The notes: generated from the sequence alone by a model not told the origin. A stretch of 64,000 nt of DNA from Paucimonas lemoignei (GCA_900475325.1 LS483371.1:3596001-3660000); one strand, 5' to 3'. Numbered from the stretch's first letter, positions 34,371-44,742 are shown. A program made the numbers and translations.

Positions 34371-35396
34371 TCAGCTGAAGTCCGTGGTGGAAATGAAATC
34401 GACATCGGTTTTCGGCTCTGCGCGCATCAGTTGCCCGATCACCTGCTCAAGGGTACGGCCCTCGAAAAGAATCGCATGCAGGCCCGCGACCAGCGGCATG
34501 TACACCTGCAACTCCTGGGCTTTGACCTTGAGCACCTTCAGGGTGTTCACCCCTTCGGCCACTTCACCCAGGCGGTTGACCGCTTCTTCAAGGCTCAGGC
34601 CCTGACCAAGGGCAAAGCCCACCTGGTAATTGCGGCTCTTGGGCGAAGAGCAGGTGACGATCAGGTCGCCCACGCCAGCCAGACCCAGAAAGGTCATGGG
34701 GTTGGCGCCCTGACTGACCGCAAAGCGGGTCATCTCCGCCAATGCCCGGGTGATCAGCATGCTTTTGGTGTTTTCGCCCATGCCCAGCGCAACCGCCATA
34801 CCGGCAATGATCGCGTAAACGTTTTTCAGGGCACCGCCCAGTTCGACGCCGAAACGGTCGGCGCTTGCATATACCCGGAAGGTCTTGCCGTGCAGCACCT
34901 CCTGGACCTGCTGGCACAGCGCCTCGTCTTCACTGGCGACCACCGTGGCGGTCAGCGCATGCTCGGCGATTTCCCGCGCAAGGTTCGGCCCGGACAACAC
35001 ACCAATGCGTGCCTGCGGGGCGATTTCCTCAATGATCTGACTCATCAGCTTGAAGGTATCGGCCTCGATACCTTTGGTCAGGCTGACCAGCATCTTGCCG
35101 GACAGAAGCTGGACCTGAGGCACCAGCACATGACGCAAGGCGCTCGACGGCAAGGCAACGAACACCAGCGAACAGGCTTCAAGCGTCGCTGCCAGGTCAG
35201 TCACCGGTTCCACGTGCGGCAGCACCTTGATGCCTTTGAGGTAGCGTGGGTTTTCGCGGTTGACCCGGATCGCCTCGGCCTGGGCGGGATCACGCATCCA
35301 CTGGTGCACCCGATGACCGTTTTCCGCCAGCAGGTTCGCCACGGCAGTACCGAAGCTGCCGCCACCAAGAACCGCAACAGGTTGCTGTGTGGTCAT
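34371..35396 (-). CDS. gpsA: Glycerol-3-phosphate dehydrogenase [NAD(P)+]
   Basis: The product is 341 residues. The Rossmann motif is [60 protein letters not shown] and [20 protein letters not shown] carry substrate and catalytic lysine residues. GpsA reduces dihydroxyacetone phosphate to sn-glycerol-3-phosphate for phospholipid synthesis. The ATG at 35396 is the usual start ([11 protein letters not shown]); an ATG at 35408 is also in frame. Its location near fabA/fabB fits a lipid-synthesis neighbourhood. Confidence 0.93.
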   Translation of the reverse strand: MTTQQPVAVLGGGSFGTAVANLLAENGHRVHQWMRDPAQAEAIRVNRENPRYLKGIKVLPHVEPVTDLAATLEACSLVFVALPSSALRHVLVPQVQLLSGKMLVSLTKGIEADTFKLMSQIIEEIAPQARIGVLSGPNLAREIAEHALTATVVASEDEALCQQVQEVLHGKTFRVYASADRFGVELGGALKNVYAIIAGMAVALGMGENTKSMLITRALAEMTRFAVSQGANPMTFLGLAGVGDLIVTCSSPKSRNYQVGFALGQGLSLEEAVNRLGEVAEGVNTLKVLKVKAQELQVYMPLVAGLHAILFEGRTLEQVIGQLMRAEPKTDVDFISTTDFS

Positions 35397-35755
35397 AAAC
35401 ACATCCATCTAGAGCCATCTGATCTGGCGATGTCGGCATTATACGGAGCGTGACGGCATCGGCCAGCGACAAACCGCGTGCGAAAGCGACTCGTTCAGCC
35501 ACAGGCCTGCGGCGCCGCCCTACAACAACCGCTGTAGTAAGCCTGCAAGGAGCATGGAAATAACCTGCACCTCGGTTAACATGCTCCACCTCTGCATGAA
35601 GTAACGCGAAGACGGGCGAATGAATAAGGACATGGCTGCAGGCATCCCGGCCACGGGGGCGGCAGTAGCACAGGGGTATTTTTGTTGATTGCAACCTGCA
35701 CAAATGATTTGGCCGCAGCGTTATTGCCCGACGTGAGCGCAACCGAGCGTTGCCC

Positions 35756-37681
35756 ATGAAGATCAGACGCCATTGGGATATCAACACCCGCACACAGATG
35801 ATCAGCCTCGGCCCGGCCCTGTTGCTGACCTTGCTGCTGATCAGCTTTTTTACCTTTGTGCGTATCCAGGACCTGCGCCAGGAACTCAACCACACCGGTC
35901 AACTCATCGCCAATCAGCTGGCCCCGGCCTCGGAGTACGGGGTCATTGTCGGCAATGACGAGGCCCTCAAGAGTCTGATGCGGGCGACGTTGTCGACGCC
36001 CCATGTGCGATTCATCGAAGTTCAGGACAGCCTTAATAAAGTGCTGGTCTACGTCGAGCAGCCTGGGGAAATTGGCTCGCACCCCAAACAGGTGGAGATC
36101 TTCCAGGCGCCCATCCGATCGCAGCGGGTCAAGCTGGGCAAGGGTTTCCCGGGTAACAGTGAAGAGACTGTCAGTACTGCGGAAGATTATCTGGGGCGAG
36201 TGCTGGTGGGCATGTCCAACGATGCCTTCAGCGAGCGCCAACAGGAAATCCTGCTAAAGGCCGGAGTTCTGGCGCTGTTTGCCCTGCTGTTCACCTTTAT
36301 TCTGGCCCGGCGCCTGGCGTCGAGTCTGTCACGGCCGATCAGTGCCATGGGTGACGCGGTGAAAGCCATTCAGGCTGGCGACTATCAAACCCCGCTGCCC
36401 GTGCACGATGACGCGGAACTGGGTGATCTGGCGCGGCACATCAATAACCTGGCGTCCAATCTGGAAAACGCCAGCCGCGAGCAGCAGCGCTCCATTGATG
36501 AGCTGATCCAGGCGCGCGAAGAAGCCGAACGGGCCAACCGGGCCAAGTCCGATTTCCTGGCCATGATGAGCCATGAATTGCGTACGCCGATGAACGGTGT
36601 TCTGGGCATGCTGCAGTTGCTGGAAACCACGCCTATGACCGAGGAGCAGACTGAATATTCAGCTTTGGCCACGGAGTCCACCGAACACTTGTTGCGGGTG
36701 ATCAATGACATTCTCGATTTCTCGCGCTTCGAACGGCATGCGCTGGAAATGGAAAGCATCCCGTTCAATCTGGCCGAGCTGGTGGCGACGTCAAGCCAGG
36801 CCTTCAACCACGATGCCCAGCAGCGCAACCTGTCGCTGCAGCTGACCCTGCAGCCTGGGCTGGATGGCTTCCGGGTCAAGGGCGACCCGACCCGCACCCG
36901 GCAAATCCTGGTCAACCTGATCGGCAATGCGTTGAAGTTCACCGAAACCGGCAGCGTGAGCATCGAAGCAGGCTGGGCCGAGCAGGAACCGGGGCAGATT
37001 CGCTTCATCTGCAGCGTGCAGGACAGCGGCATTGGCATTTCTGCCGACCATCTGGAATCAATGTTCGATGCCTTTCAGCAGGCCGACAGCTCAATCTCCC
37101 GGCGCTATGGCGGCACTGGCCTGGGCCTGCCGATTGCCCGCACGCTGGCCGAACGCATGGGCGGTACCTTGAAGGCGCAAAGCAGTGAAGGCAGCGGCTC
37201 GATATTTACCCTGGAAATCCCGCTGACCGTCGTTTGCGAGGCGCCGCCCGAAACCGCTGACGCCCTGGCGCAGGGCCATGATCAAGGTGAAGGCCGGAGT
37301 GTCCTGCTGGTGGAGGACAACGAAGTGAACTGCACCGTCATCCGCGCGCTGTTGCAGAATCTGGGCTTTGAAGTCAGCGTCGCGACCGATGGCGCACAAG
37401 CGGTGAGCATGGCGGGCAGCGCCAGTTACGATGCTATTTTCATGGATTGCCGCCTGCCCCTGATGGACGGTTACGAGGCCACGCGGCTGATCCGCAAATT
37501 GCCAGGTCTGGATCAGGTGCCGATCATCGCCTTGACCGCCAATGCCCTACAGGGTGATCGCGACGCCTGTTTACAGGCGGGCATGACCGATTACCTCGCC
37601 AAGCCCTTCAAACGTGCTGATTTGCAGCAGGTTTTACAGCGATGGCTACCCTTTCGGACATCTGCGACTGGCGATAAATGA
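35756..37681 (+). CDS. Hybrid sensor histidine kinase/response regulator (PA1611-like)
   Basis: The product is 641 residues. A first membrane helix (about 17-38) and a second (about 165-187) flank a periplasmic sensor region, followed by HAMP. HisKA has [15 protein letters not shown] with His273. The ATPase domain shows [15 protein letters not shown] and the G boxes [20 protein letters not shown]. The C-terminal receiver has phospho-acceptor Asp564 in [16 protein letters not shown]. There is no HPt domain. The gene lies between gpsA and fabA as PA1611 does in P. aeruginosa, where PA1611 signals to HptB and binds RetS; that function is inferred from position and architecture. Confidence 0.87.
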   Translation: MKIRRHWDINTRTQMISLGPALLLTLLLISFFTFVRIQDLRQELNHTGQLIANQLAPASEYGVIVGNDEALKSLMRATLSTPHVRFIEVQDSLNKVLVYVEQPGEIGSHPKQVEIFQAPIRSQRVKLGKGFPGNSEETVSTAEDYLGRVLVGMSNDAFSERQQEILLKAGVLALFALLFTFILARRLASSLSRPISAMGDAVKAIQAGDYQTPLPVHDDAELGDLARHINNLASNLENASREQQRSIDELIQAREEAERANRAKSDFLAMMSHELRTPMNGVLGMLQLLETTPMTEEQTEYSALATESTEHLLRVINDILDFSRFERHALEMESIPFNLAELVATSSQAFNHDAQQRNLSLQLTLQPGLDGFRVKGDPTRTRQILVNLIGNALKFTETGSVSIEAGWAEQEPGQIRFICSVQDSGIGISADHLESMFDAFQQADSSISRRYGGTGLGLPIARTLAERMGGTLKAQSSEGSGSIFTLEIPLTVVCEAPPETADALAQGHDQGEGRSVLLVEDNEVNCTVIRALLQNLGFEVSVATDGAQAVSMAGSASYDAIFMDCRLPLMDGYEATRLIRKLPGLDQVPIIALTANALQGDRDACLQAGMTDYLAKPFKRADLQQVLQRWLPFRTSATGDK

Positions 37682-37741
37682 TAAATTGCGGCAGTCTTGT
37701 CCGCTAAATCGTCCACTGGCCTCTGCTGGGTGGAAAATTTC

Positions 37742-37757
37742 AGTGCACAAGTGTACT
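37742..37757. promoter_or_regulatory. Imperfect palindrome upstream of fabA
   Basis: AGTGCACAAGTGTACT is an imperfect palindrome (AGT-CAC-AA-GTG-ACT) about 150 bp before fabA. It loosely resembles FabR/DesT operators that control unsaturated fatty-acid genes. The match is partial. Confidence 0.3.
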
Positions 37758-37905
37758 TTCATTTCCCTTGTGCTGTGACTTTCACTACAACGCAATAGTC
37801 TATGGGTAGGCTGCCGGTCAGAACACTGGCGAGTCAGCCGGCCAGGACTGGCTTCCGGGGCAAGCACCGCCCCACCCTGCCGCACAAGATTATTGAGGAG
37901 CTCGC

Positions 37906-38421
37906 ATGACCAAACAAAACGCCTTTACCCGGGAAGACTTGCTGCGCTGCAGTCGCGGCGAGCTGTTCGGCCCAGGTAACGCGCAACTGCCCGCCCCTAA
38001 CATGCTGATGGTCGATCGGATCACTCATATCAGCGAAGAGGGTGGCAAGTACGGCAAGGGTGAATTGGTCGCTGAGCTGGATATCAATCCAGACCTGTGG
38101 TTCTTCGCTTGTCACTTCGAAGGCGACCCGGTCATGCCTGGCTGCCTGGGTCTGGATGCCATGTGGCAACTGGTCGGTTTCTTCCTGGGCTGGCAAGGTC
38201 TGCCAGGCCGTGGCCGTGCTCTGGGCTCGGGCGAAGTGAAGTTCTTCGGTCAGGTTCTTCCGACTGCAAAGAAAGTCACCTATAACATTCAGATCAAACG
38301 CGTCCTCAAAGGCAAACTGAACCTGGCCATTGCCGATGGTTCGGTGACTGTCGACGGTCGCGAGATCTACACCGCCGAGGGCCTTCGGGTCGGCGTTTTT
38401 ACCTCCACTGACAACTTCTAA
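37906..38421 (+). CDS. fabA: 3-hydroxydecanoyl-ACP dehydratase/isomerase FabA
   Basis: The product is 171 residues, full length. The catalytic pair is in [20 protein letters not shown] (His and Asp), and the start [20 protein letters not shown] is typical. FabA dehydrates 3-hydroxydecanoyl-ACP and isomerises the product to cis-3-decenoyl-ACP, the branch point to unsaturated fatty acids. A ribosome site (GAGGAG) precedes the ATG. fabB follows 11 bp later in the same operon. Confidence 0.96.
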   Translation: MTKQNAFTREDLLRCSRGELFGPGNAQLPAPNMLMVDRITHISEEGGKYGKGELVAELDINPDLWFFACHFEGDPVMPGCLGLDAMWQLVGFFLGWQGLPGRGRALGSGEVKFFGQVLPTAKKVTYNIQIKRVLKGKLNLAIADGSVTVDGREIYTAEGLRVGVFTSTDNF

Positions 38422-38432
38422 GGGTTATCCGC

Positions 38433-39653
38433 ATGCGCCGCGTCGTTATCACTGGTCTGGGCATCGTTTCGTGCTTGGGCAATGACAAAGAGACCGTCTC
38501 CGCCAACCTGCGTGCAAGCCGCCCTGGTATCCGATTCAACCCGGAATATGCCGAAATGGGTCTGCGTAGCCAGGTTTCCGGCTCCATTGACCTCAACCTC
38601 GAAGAGCTGATTGATCGCAAGATCTATCGCTTCGTTGGCCACGCGGCAGCTTATGCCTACCTGGCCATGAAAGACGCCATCACTGATTCGGGCCTGACCG
38701 AGGAGCAAGTCTCCAACCCGCGCACCGGCCTGATCGCTGGCAGCGGCGGCGCGTCGACCCTGAACCAGATGGAAGCGCTGGATATCCTGCGCGAAAAAGG
38801 CGTCAAGCGCGTTGGCCCGTACCGCGTTACACGGACCATGAGCAGCACCGTTTCTGCCTGCCTGGCCACCCCCTTCAAGATCAAGGGCCTGAACTACTCC
38901 ATCGCTTCTGCCTGCGCCACCAGTGCTCACTGCATCGGTACCGCCATGGAACAGATCCAGATGGGCAAGCAGGACATCGTTTTCGCCGGTGGCGGTGAAG
39001 AAGAGCACTGGAGCCAGTCGTTCCTGTTCGACGCCATGGGCGCACTGTCCAGCAAGCGCAACGAAACCCCGGAACAGGCCTCCCGCGCCTACGACGCAGA
39101 CCGCGATGGTTTCGTGATTGCTGGCGGCGGCGGCATGGTGGTCGTTGAAGAGCTGGAACACGCTCTGGCCCGTGGCGCCAAGATCTACGCCGAAATCGTT
39201 GGCTACGGCGCAACGTCAGACGGCTACGACATGGTTGCGCCGAGCGGCGAAGGCGCCATCCGCTGCATGCAGATGGCCCTGTCCACCGTTGAAGGCCCGA
39301 TCGACTACCTCAACACTCATGGCACCTCGACTCCAGTCGGTGATGTCAAAGAGATGGAAGGCGTTCGCGAAGTCTTCGCTGGCAAGGCTCCGGCCATCAG
39401 CTCCACCAAGAGCCTGTCGGGTCACTCCCTGGGCGCCGCAGGCGTTCATGAGGCGATCTACTGCATGCTGATGATGGAAGGCAACTTCATTGCAGGTTCC
39501 GCCAACATCGACGAACTGGATCCAGTTGTCGCTGACATGCCGATCCTGCTCAAGACCCAGGAAAATGCAAAAATCGACCAGGTCATGAGCAATAGCTTCG
39601 GCTTCGGCGGCACCAACGCTACGCTGGTGATGAAACGCTGGCAGGGCAAGTAA
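38433..39653 (+). CDS. fabB: Beta-ketoacyl-ACP synthase I FabB
   Basis: The product is 406 residues. The Cys-His-His triad is visible in [29 protein letters not shown] and [12 protein letters not shown]. It elongates the cis-3-decenoyl-ACP made by FabA. A strong terminator follows 25 bp after the stop. Confidence 0.96.
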   Translation: MRRVVITGLGIVSCLGNDKETVSANLRASRPGIRFNPEYAEMGLRSQVSGSIDLNLEELIDRKIYRFVGHAAAYAYLAMKDAITDSGLTEEQVSNPRTGLIAGSGGASTLNQMEALDILREKGVKRVGPYRVTRTMSSTVSACLATPFKIKGLNYSIASACATSAHCIGTAMEQIQMGKQDIVFAGGGEEEHWSQSFLFDAMGALSSKRNETPEQASRAYDADRDGFVIAGGGGMVVVEELEHALARGAKIYAEIVGYGATSDGYDMVAPSGEGAIRCMQMALSTVEGPIDYLNTHGTSTPVGDVKEMEGVREVFAGKAPAISSTKSLSGHSLGAAGVHEAIYCMLMMEGNFIAGSANIDELDPVVADMPILLKTQENAKIDQVMSNSFGFGGTNATLVMKRWQGK

Positions 39654-39678
39654 TCTGCCCGGCTGATAGTGGGTATTG

Positions 39679-39707
39679 AAAAAGGCGCCTTTCGAGGCGC
39701 CTTTTTT
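39679..39707 (+). terminator. Rho-independent terminator after fabAB
   Basis: AAAAAGGCGCC (39679-39689) and GGCGCCTTTTTT (39696-39707) form an 11-bp stem around TTTCGA and end in six T. The A run on the left makes it usable in both directions. Confidence 0.9.
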
Positions 39708-39748
39708 GTGGCTAGGCTGTTGTTTTCAATCTGGCACCCGAGGCCCTC

Positions 39749-40150
39749 ATGTCCGTCATCGTCAGCAGCCTGGCACCTCAAGGCTTTCGCCACACAGTCA
39801 GCATCAACGCCGAGCATGAGTTGTTCACCGATCTGCCGGTCTCACTGGGCGGCGAGAATTCCGCGCCCTCCCCTCACGATTATTTCGATGCTGCGCTGGC
39901 CTCGTGCAAGACGCTGACGGTCAAGCTGTATGCCCAGCAACATGACATCCCCCTGACGGGTATAACCGTGAGCGTCTCTCACGACGACAGCGAAGAGCGC
40001 CAGGGCCAATACCGCCTCAACGTACAGCTGAGCCTTGAAGGCGACCTCAGCGACCAGCAGCGCACCTTGTTGCATCGCATCGCTGATCGTTGCCCGGTGC
40101 ACAAGCTGATGACCAGCGCCGAGATCAGTATCGAAACGACCCTGGCCTGA
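39749..40150 (+). CDS. OsmC/Ohr-family protein
   Basis: The product is 133 residues. The layout FTDLPVSLGGENSAPSPHDY then FDAALASCKTLTVKLYAQQ is OsmC-like, with the first cysteine in ASCKT, and IADRCPVHKLM carries the second. Such two-cysteine proteins reduce hydroperoxides; this one belongs to the YhfA-like subgroup by length. It is followed by the pirin gene after 27 bp. Confidence 0.83.
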   Translation: MSVIVSSLAPQGFRHTVSINAEHELFTDLPVSLGGENSAPSPHDYFDAALASCKTLTVKLYAQQHDIPLTGITVSVSHDDSEERQGQYRLNVQLSLEGDLSDQQRTLLHRIADRCPVHKLMTSAEISIETTLA

Positions 40151-40177
40151 GCCATTCAGAACAGCGAGATATACCAG

Positions 40178-41029
40178 ATGCTCATCATCAAACCCCGAGC
40201 CGAAGATGTGGAAGGCCAGCCAATCCTGCGCCCGCTGCCTTCGGCCAAATGCCGCAGTGTCGGCCCCTTCGTGTTCTTCGATCACATGCTGGAAACCGAC
40301 TACGCGCCGGGCAATGGCATCGACATCCGCCAGCATCCACATATTGGCCTGTCGACCCTGACTTATCTTTTTGAAGGCCGGCTATTGCACCGCGACAGCC
40401 TGGGCAGCGACCAATTGGTGAGCCCTGGCGAAGTGAGCTGGATGACCTCCGGCGCCGCCATCGCGCATATCGAGCGCACCCCTGAAGACCTGATGAGCAG
40501 CGGTTCGCGCATGCACGGCTTGCAGGTCTGGCTGGCTTCGCCCATGAGTCATGAACGGGGTGAAGGCCATTACAGCCACCACCCGGCGCAAAGCCTGCCG
40601 TCAAGCGACCTCCTGGGCATTCATATCCGGATGATTGCGGGCAACGGCTTCTGCCTGACGTCGCCAGTGCCGGTCCTGTCGCCGACGATCTACGCCGAAC
40701 TGCGCCTGCAGACGGCCACCACCCTGCTCATCCCCGACGAACATCAGGAACGCGCGTTGTACGTACTGGAAGGTGAGGCCTCGATAGAGGGCGAGCCCGT
40801 TGAGCCTCGCACGCTGGTGGTGCTGGAGCCGGGTCAGGAAGTGAGTCTTTGCGCCGAAAGCGAGTGCCATGCGGTTCTGATCGGCGGCGCGCCACTGGAT
40901 GGCCCAAGGCGCATGAACTGGAATTTCGTCGCCAGCGATCCGGCGCTGATCGAACAAGCCAGAACCCGCTGGGCAGCAGGAGATTGGCCGACCGTGCCAG
41001 GGGAAATTGGCAGGATTGAATTGCCTTGA
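40178..41029 (+). CDS. Pirin-family protein
   Basis: The product is 283 residues with two cupin domains. The N-terminal domain contains VGPFVFFDHMLETDYAPGNG, HPHIGLSTLTYLFEGRLLHR and DSLGSDQLVSPGEVSWMTSG, including the pirin metal-ligand histidines and glutamate. GIAHSE is replaced by AIAHIE. The C-terminal cupin contains ERALYVLEGEASIEGEPVEP. Pirins act as quercetinases or redox-linked regulators; the role here is not known. It is likely cotranscribed with the OsmC gene. Confidence 0.87.
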   Translation: MLIIKPRAEDVEGQPILRPLPSAKCRSVGPFVFFDHMLETDYAPGNGIDIRQHPHIGLSTLTYLFEGRLLHRDSLGSDQLVSPGEVSWMTSGAAIAHIERTPEDLMSSGSRMHGLQVWLASPMSHERGEGHYSHHPAQSLPSSDLLGIHIRMIAGNGFCLTSPVPVLSPTIYAELRLQTATTLLIPDEHQERALYVLEGEASIEGEPVEPRTLVVLEPGQEVSLCAESECHAVLIGGAPLDGPRRMNWNFVASDPALIEQARTRWAAGDWPTVPGEIGRIELP

Positions 41030-41106
41030 AAGACCAGACAGCCTCGAATCCGTGGGAGATCCCCCGTCATCCAGACGCCGCGCTGTCGCGCAGCAAACAC
41101 AGGACC

Positions 41107-41199
41107 TGTGGGAGCGAGCTTGCTCGCGAAGGCATCCTTGAGACCAACACCTGTGTCAGGTCAGTAACATGGCTTTCGCAAGCAAGCTTGCTCCCACAG
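41107..41199. repeat. REPIN, TGTGGGAGCGAGCTTGCTCGC type
   Basis: TGTGGGAGCGAGCTTGCTCG (from 41107) and its inverted partner AGCAAGCTTGCTCCCACAG (to 41199) flank about 50 bp. It sits between the convergent pirin and dienelactone hydrolase genes. Confidence 0.85.
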
Positions 41200-41225
41200 A
41201 GATCAACGAAGTCTGCGCGAACGCA

Positions 41226-41957
41226 TTAACCCTTGAACACTTCATCCAGCAAGTTATGCATCGAAGCAAAGGCGCGTTTAGCGGTCTTTTCGTCGTACTG
41301 CATCATGCCTGGAGTCTGCGCGTGCGGGTCGGTGAACGAGTGCACTGCCCCGCCGTAGCTCAGCAATTGCCAATCCACACCCGCAGCGTTCATTTCCGCT
41401 TCGAACGCAGGCAGCTGCTCTTTTGGCACCAGCGGGTCGGATGCGCCGTGCAGGACCAGAACCGAACCTTTGATGTTTTTTGCATCAGCCGGGTTTGGCG
41501 TGTCCAGGGTGCCATGGAACGACACCGCAGCTTTGAGATTTGCACCGGTGCGCGCCAGCTCCAGAGAGCAGCAACCGCCGAAGCAGAAGCCAAACGTCGC
41601 GACTTTATCGGCATCAACCGGCGCATCGGTCTGCGCCAGCAACTGATCGAGCGCGGCCTGCATACGCTTGCGCAACAGGGCGCGATCATCCTTGAGGGGC
41701 ATCATGGCTGCGCCTGCCTCGTCGTTATTCTGCGGCCGGGTACCCTGCCCATAGAGGTCAGCCAGAAACACCACGTAGCCTTGCTCGGCGACAGCCTGTG
41801 CGATCTTTTCCGCACCCTCGGTGACACCCATCCAGTTCGGCGCCATCAACAGGCCCGGACGCGATGAAGCGTCGCCGGAGTCAAACACCAGACGGCTCTC
41901 ATAGGGCTGGCCGTCAATCTGGTAAACCACTGAACGCACGGAAACGTTGCTGCTCAT
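41226..41957 (-). CDS. Dienelactone hydrolase family protein
   Basis: The product is 243 residues, an alpha/beta hydrolase. The nucleophile elbow GFCFGGCCSLELA uses cysteine (FGFCFGG), as in dienelactone hydrolases; the acid/base part is HGASDPLVPKEQ and VHSFTDPHAQ, the last holding the histidine. Typical substrates are cyclic lactones, but no aromatic-degradation gene is nearby. Position next to htpG matches the P. aeruginosa order as I remember it (PA1596-PA1597). Confidence 0.87.
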   Translation of the reverse strand: MSSNVSVRSVVYQIDGQPYESRLVFDSGDASSRPGLLMAPNWMGVTEGAEKIAQAVAEQGYVVFLADLYGQGTRPQNNDEAGAAMMPLKDDRALLRKRMQAALDQLLAQTDAPVDADKVATFGFCFGGCCSLELARTGANLKAAVSFHGTLDTPNPADAKNIKGSVLVLHGASDPLVPKEQLPAFEAEMNAAGVDWQLLSYGGAVHSFTDPHAQTPGMMQYDEKTAKRAFASMHNLLDEVFKG

Positions 41958-42004
41958 CGCTGACTCCTCAAACAGGGAAAGAAAAACAGGGGGTGCACAA
42001 TCAG

Positions 42005-42028
42005 AAAACCCGCCGAAGCGGGTTTTTT
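42005..42028 (-). terminator. Terminator after htpG (bidirectional)
   Basis: AAAACCCGC (42005-42013) pairs with GCGGGTTTT (42018-42026) around CGAA, 14 bp beyond the htpG stop. Read on the minus strand it ends in TTTT; on the plus strand in six T. Confidence 0.85.
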
Positions 42029-42041
42029 GTCACTCAGGTCA

Positions 42042-43946
42042 TTAAACCGACAGCTCGACCAACAGCTTGTTCAGTCGACGCACATAAGCCGCCGGGTCCT
42101 TCAAGCTATCGCCCGCTGCCAGTGCAGCCTGATCGAACAGGATGTGCGACAGGTCGCCGAAGCGTTCTTCGCTCTGCTCAGCGTCCAGCTTGCCAATCAG
42201 CGGGTGGGCCGGGTTGAATTCGAAGATCGGCTTGGAGTCCGGCACCTTCTGCCCGCTGGCCTCGAGGATCTGACGCATCTGCAGGCCCATATCAGCCTCG
42301 CCGATGGCCAGGATCGCTGGCGAGTCGGTCAGACGATGGGAAACCCGTACTTCACTGACAGATTCACCCAGCGCAGCTTTCAGGCGCTCGATAAGACCTT
42401 CTTTGTCCTTGGCGATTTCTTCCTGAGCTTTCTTGTCCTCTTCGGAATCAAGCTTGCCCAGATCCAGATCACCACGGGCCACATCGACAAAACCCTTGCC
42501 GTCGAAATCGCTGAGGTAGCTCATCAGCCACTCGTCGATGCGGTCGGTCAGCAGCAGCACTTCGATGCCCTTCTTGCGGAAGACTTCCAGGTGCGGGCTG
42601 TTCTTGACTTGTGCGTAGGTTTCGCCAGTCAGGTAGTAAATCTTGTCCTGGCCTTCCTTGGCGCGTGCCAGGTACTCAGCCAGAGAAACGATCTGCTCGC
42701 CGCCGTCCTCGTGAGTCGAGGCAAAGCGCAGCAGGCCGGCGATTTTTTCCTTGTTGGCGAAATCTTCTGCCGGGCCTTCTTTCATGACCTGACCGAAGTT
42801 CTTCCAGAAACCTTTGTATTGCTCAGGCTCGTTCTTCGCCAGTTTTTCCAGCATGTCCAGGACACGCTTGGTCAGCGCCGACTTCATCGAATCGATGATC
42901 GGGTCTTTCTGCAGAATTTCACGGGAGACGTTCAGGGACAGGTCGTTGGAATCGACCACACCCTTGACGAAGCGCATGTACAACGGCAGGAAGGACTCGG
43001 CCTGATCCATGACGAAAACGCGCTGCACATACAGCTTGAGGCCGCGTGGCGCTTCGCGCTGGTACAGATCGAACGGCGCACGAGCAGGCACGTACAGCAG
43101 CGAGGTGTATTCCAGCTTGCCTTCGACCTTGTTGTGGCTCCAGCTCAGCGGGTTCTCGTAATCGTGGGCAACGTGCTTGTAGAACTCCTGGTATTCCTCG
43201 TCCTTCACCTCAGTGCGAGGACGGGTCCACAGCGCGCTGGCGCGGTTGACGGTTTCCCATTCAACGGCAGGTACTTCTTCGCCTTCGGCAGCGGCCGACT
43301 CTTTTGGCAGCTCGATCGGCAAAGCAATGTGATCGGAGTATTTCTTGATGATGTTGCGCAGACGGTAGCCGTCGGCAAACTCGTCTTCACCGCTTTTAAG
43401 GTGCAGGACGATGCGCGTACCGCGCTCGGCTTTCTCGACGGTGGCAACTTCAAACTCGCCCTCGCCTTTGGAAGACCAGTGCACGCCTTCGCTGGCAGGC
43501 GTGCCTGCGCGACGGCTGAACACTTCAACCTGATCGGCAACGATAAAGGCTGAGTAGAAGCCCACGCCGAACTGGCCAATCAGGTGTGAATCTTTTTTCT
43601 GATCGCCGGACAGGTTTTTCATGAAATCGGCTGTGCCGGACTTGGCGATGGTACCCAGGTGGGTGATCACATCTTCACGGCTCATGCCGATGCCGTTGTC
43701 TTCCAGCGTGACGGTTTTCGCTTCCTTGTCGAAGCTCACGCGGATTTTCAGCTCAGCGCCGCCTTCGAGCAGGTCCGGTTTGGACAGTGCTTCGAAACGC
43801 AGTTTATCGACAGCGTCAGAGGCGTTAGAGATCAACTCGCGAAGGAAAATTTCCTTGTTGGAATACAGCGAGTGGATCATGAGGTGCAGCAGCTGCTTTA
43901 CCTCGGTCTGGAAGCCCAGGGTTTCCTTTTGAGTTTCCACACTCAT
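42042..43946 (-). CDS. htpG: Molecular chaperone HtpG (Hsp90)
   Basis: The product is 634 residues. The N-terminal ATPase has [36 protein letters not shown] and [16 protein letters not shown], and the middle domain has [20 protein letters not shown] then [20 protein letters not shown]. HtpG is the cytosolic Hsp90 dimer that helps fold client proteins after heat stress. I start at MSVETQ (43946), the usual HtpG start; ATG codons lie a few residues upstream. A sigma-32 promoter is present at 44024-44051. Confidence 0.96.
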   Translation of the reverse strand: MSVETQKETLGFQTEVKQLLHLMIHSLYSNKEIFLRELISNASDAVDKLRFEALSKPDLLEGGAELKIRVSFDKEAKTVTLEDNGIGMSREDVITHLGTIAKSGTADFMKNLSGDQKKDSHLIGQFGVGFYSAFIVADQVEVFSRRAGTPASEGVHWSSKGEGEFEVATVEKAERGTRIVLHLKSGEDEFADGYRLRNIIKKYSDHIALPIELPKESAAAEGEEVPAVEWETVNRASALWTRPRTEVKDEEYQEFYKHVAHDYENPLSWSHNKVEGKLEYTSLLYVPARAPFDLYQREAPRGLKLYVQRVFVMDQAESFLPLYMRFVKGVVDSNDLSLNVSREILQKDPIIDSMKSALTKRVLDMLEKLAKNEPEQYKGFWKNFGQVMKEGPAEDFANKEKIAGLLRFASTHEDGGEQIVSLAEYLARAKEGQDKIYYLTGETYAQVKNSPHLEVFRKKGIEVLLLTDRIDEWLMSYLSDFDGKGFVDVARGDLDLGKLDSEEDKKAQEEIAKDKEGLIERLKAALGESVSEVRVSHRLTDSPAILAIGEADMGLQMRQILEASGQKVPDSKPIFEFNPAHPLIGKLDAEQSEERFGDLSHILFDQAALAAGDSLKDPAAYVRRLNKLLVELSV

Positions 43947-44023
43947 GGTCATCAAACTCCAATCAGATGGTATTGGCTGTCAGATTCAGGCTTGAGCCTG
44001 TGCCTGACGGCGGGTTGTCATCA

Positions 44024-44051
44024 AAGTGGGGGCTGGGTGAGGGATTTCAAG
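44024..44051 (-). promoter_or_regulatory. Sigma-32 heat-shock promoter of htpG
   Basis: Read on the minus strand, CTTGAAA (44051-44045) is an exact -35 match. After 13 bp comes CCCCACTT (44031-44024), one base from the -10 consensus CCCCATNT. Transcription would start near 44015, leaving a leader of about 70 nt before htpG. Confidence 0.8.
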
Positions 44052-44375
44052 GCCTTGCCTGCAAATGCGTCAGGGCGGTGCCCTGCCAATCTCCCGAGGC
44101 GACCCAACACCGGCCATAACCCTCCAGGCGCCAACGATTTTATTGATATAAGCGCTGCGGCGCGTAATGCCATTTGCTGAAGTGCTGACACCCGGCCGAC
44201 CAGCGCCGGGAAAACCCTGCTGGCGCCGCCCTACAACTCGCAAGGCTCAAAACCAAGGCCTGCAACGCCTCGGGAGCAGCCTCGCTGTTTAAAAATAAGC
44301 GCGGGTATTCAGTGCGCGAGTTGATGAGCACCGCGGAGGAGCGAATAAAGAAATTCGTCAACCGGATGATTTGCT
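44052..44375. other. Non-coding stretch between htpG and the lipoprotein gene
   Basis: No open frame here has a recognisable product, and neither neighbour extends into it. It holds only a GC-rich imperfect repeat (CCAGCGCCGGG and CTGGCGCCGCC near 44200-44230). The two promoters flank it. Confidence 0.5.
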
Positions 44376-44404
44376 GGAACTTATTGAAAACGCCAATGCT
44401 CTTA
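44376..44404 (+). promoter_or_regulatory. Candidate AlgU (sigma-E) promoter of the small lipoprotein gene
   Basis: GGAACTT (44376-44382) is an exact AlgU -35 element. After a 17-bp spacer, TCTTA (44400-44404) is one base from the -10 consensus TCTGA. The ATG at 44438 is 34 bp downstream with AAGGAG at 44423-44428, a suitable layout. Confidence 0.65.
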
Positions 44405-44437
44405 GGCTCGTAGATAATCAATAAGGAGCAACACCCC

Positions 44438-44695
44438 ATGCGTAATACTTTTGCTTATGCCTTGATGCTTGCCGCCACTCTGGGTCTTGCCGCCTGCGAC
44501 AAGAAATCCGAGAACACCCAACAAGACGCCAACAAGGCTGCGGAACAATCCCAGCAGTCCATGGAAAAGGCTCAGGATAAAGTGAACGACGCTGCCAAAG
44601 AGAGCCAGGAAGCCGCTCAGAAAAACGCGGAAGCCGCTCAGCAGCGCGCACAGGAAGCTAACAAAGAAGCTCCAGCGCCGACCACCACCAAATAA
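44438..44695 (+). CDS. Small Ala/Gln/Lys-rich lipoprotein
   Basis: The product is 85 residues. A signal peptide with lipobox LAAC (cysteine at about residue 20) precedes a mature chain with no aromatic residues, a long alpha-helix of heptad-like alanine spacing (KAAEQSQQSMEKAQDKVNDA) and a Pro/Thr end (APAPTTTK). It resembles Lpp-type helical lipoproteins in form, but I do not recognise a named family. It is probably an envelope-stress lipoprotein, given its AlgU-type promoter. A strong terminator follows. Confidence 0.8.
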   Translation: MRNTFAYALMLAATLGLAACDKKSENTQQDANKAAEQSQQSMEKAQDKVNDAAKESQEAAQKNAEAAQQRAQEANKEAPAPTTTK

Positions 44696-44713
44696 GCTGA
44701 GAAGTCTTCAGAC

Positions 44714-44742
44714 AATAAAGCCCGCTATAAGCGGGCTTTATT
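44714..44742. terminator. Bidirectional terminator after the lipoprotein gene
   Basis: AATAAAGCCCGC (44714-44725) pairs perfectly with GCGGGCTTTATT (44731-44742) around TATAA. It serves the lipoprotein gene and lies 75 bp beyond the convergent brnQ stop. Confidence 0.85.
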
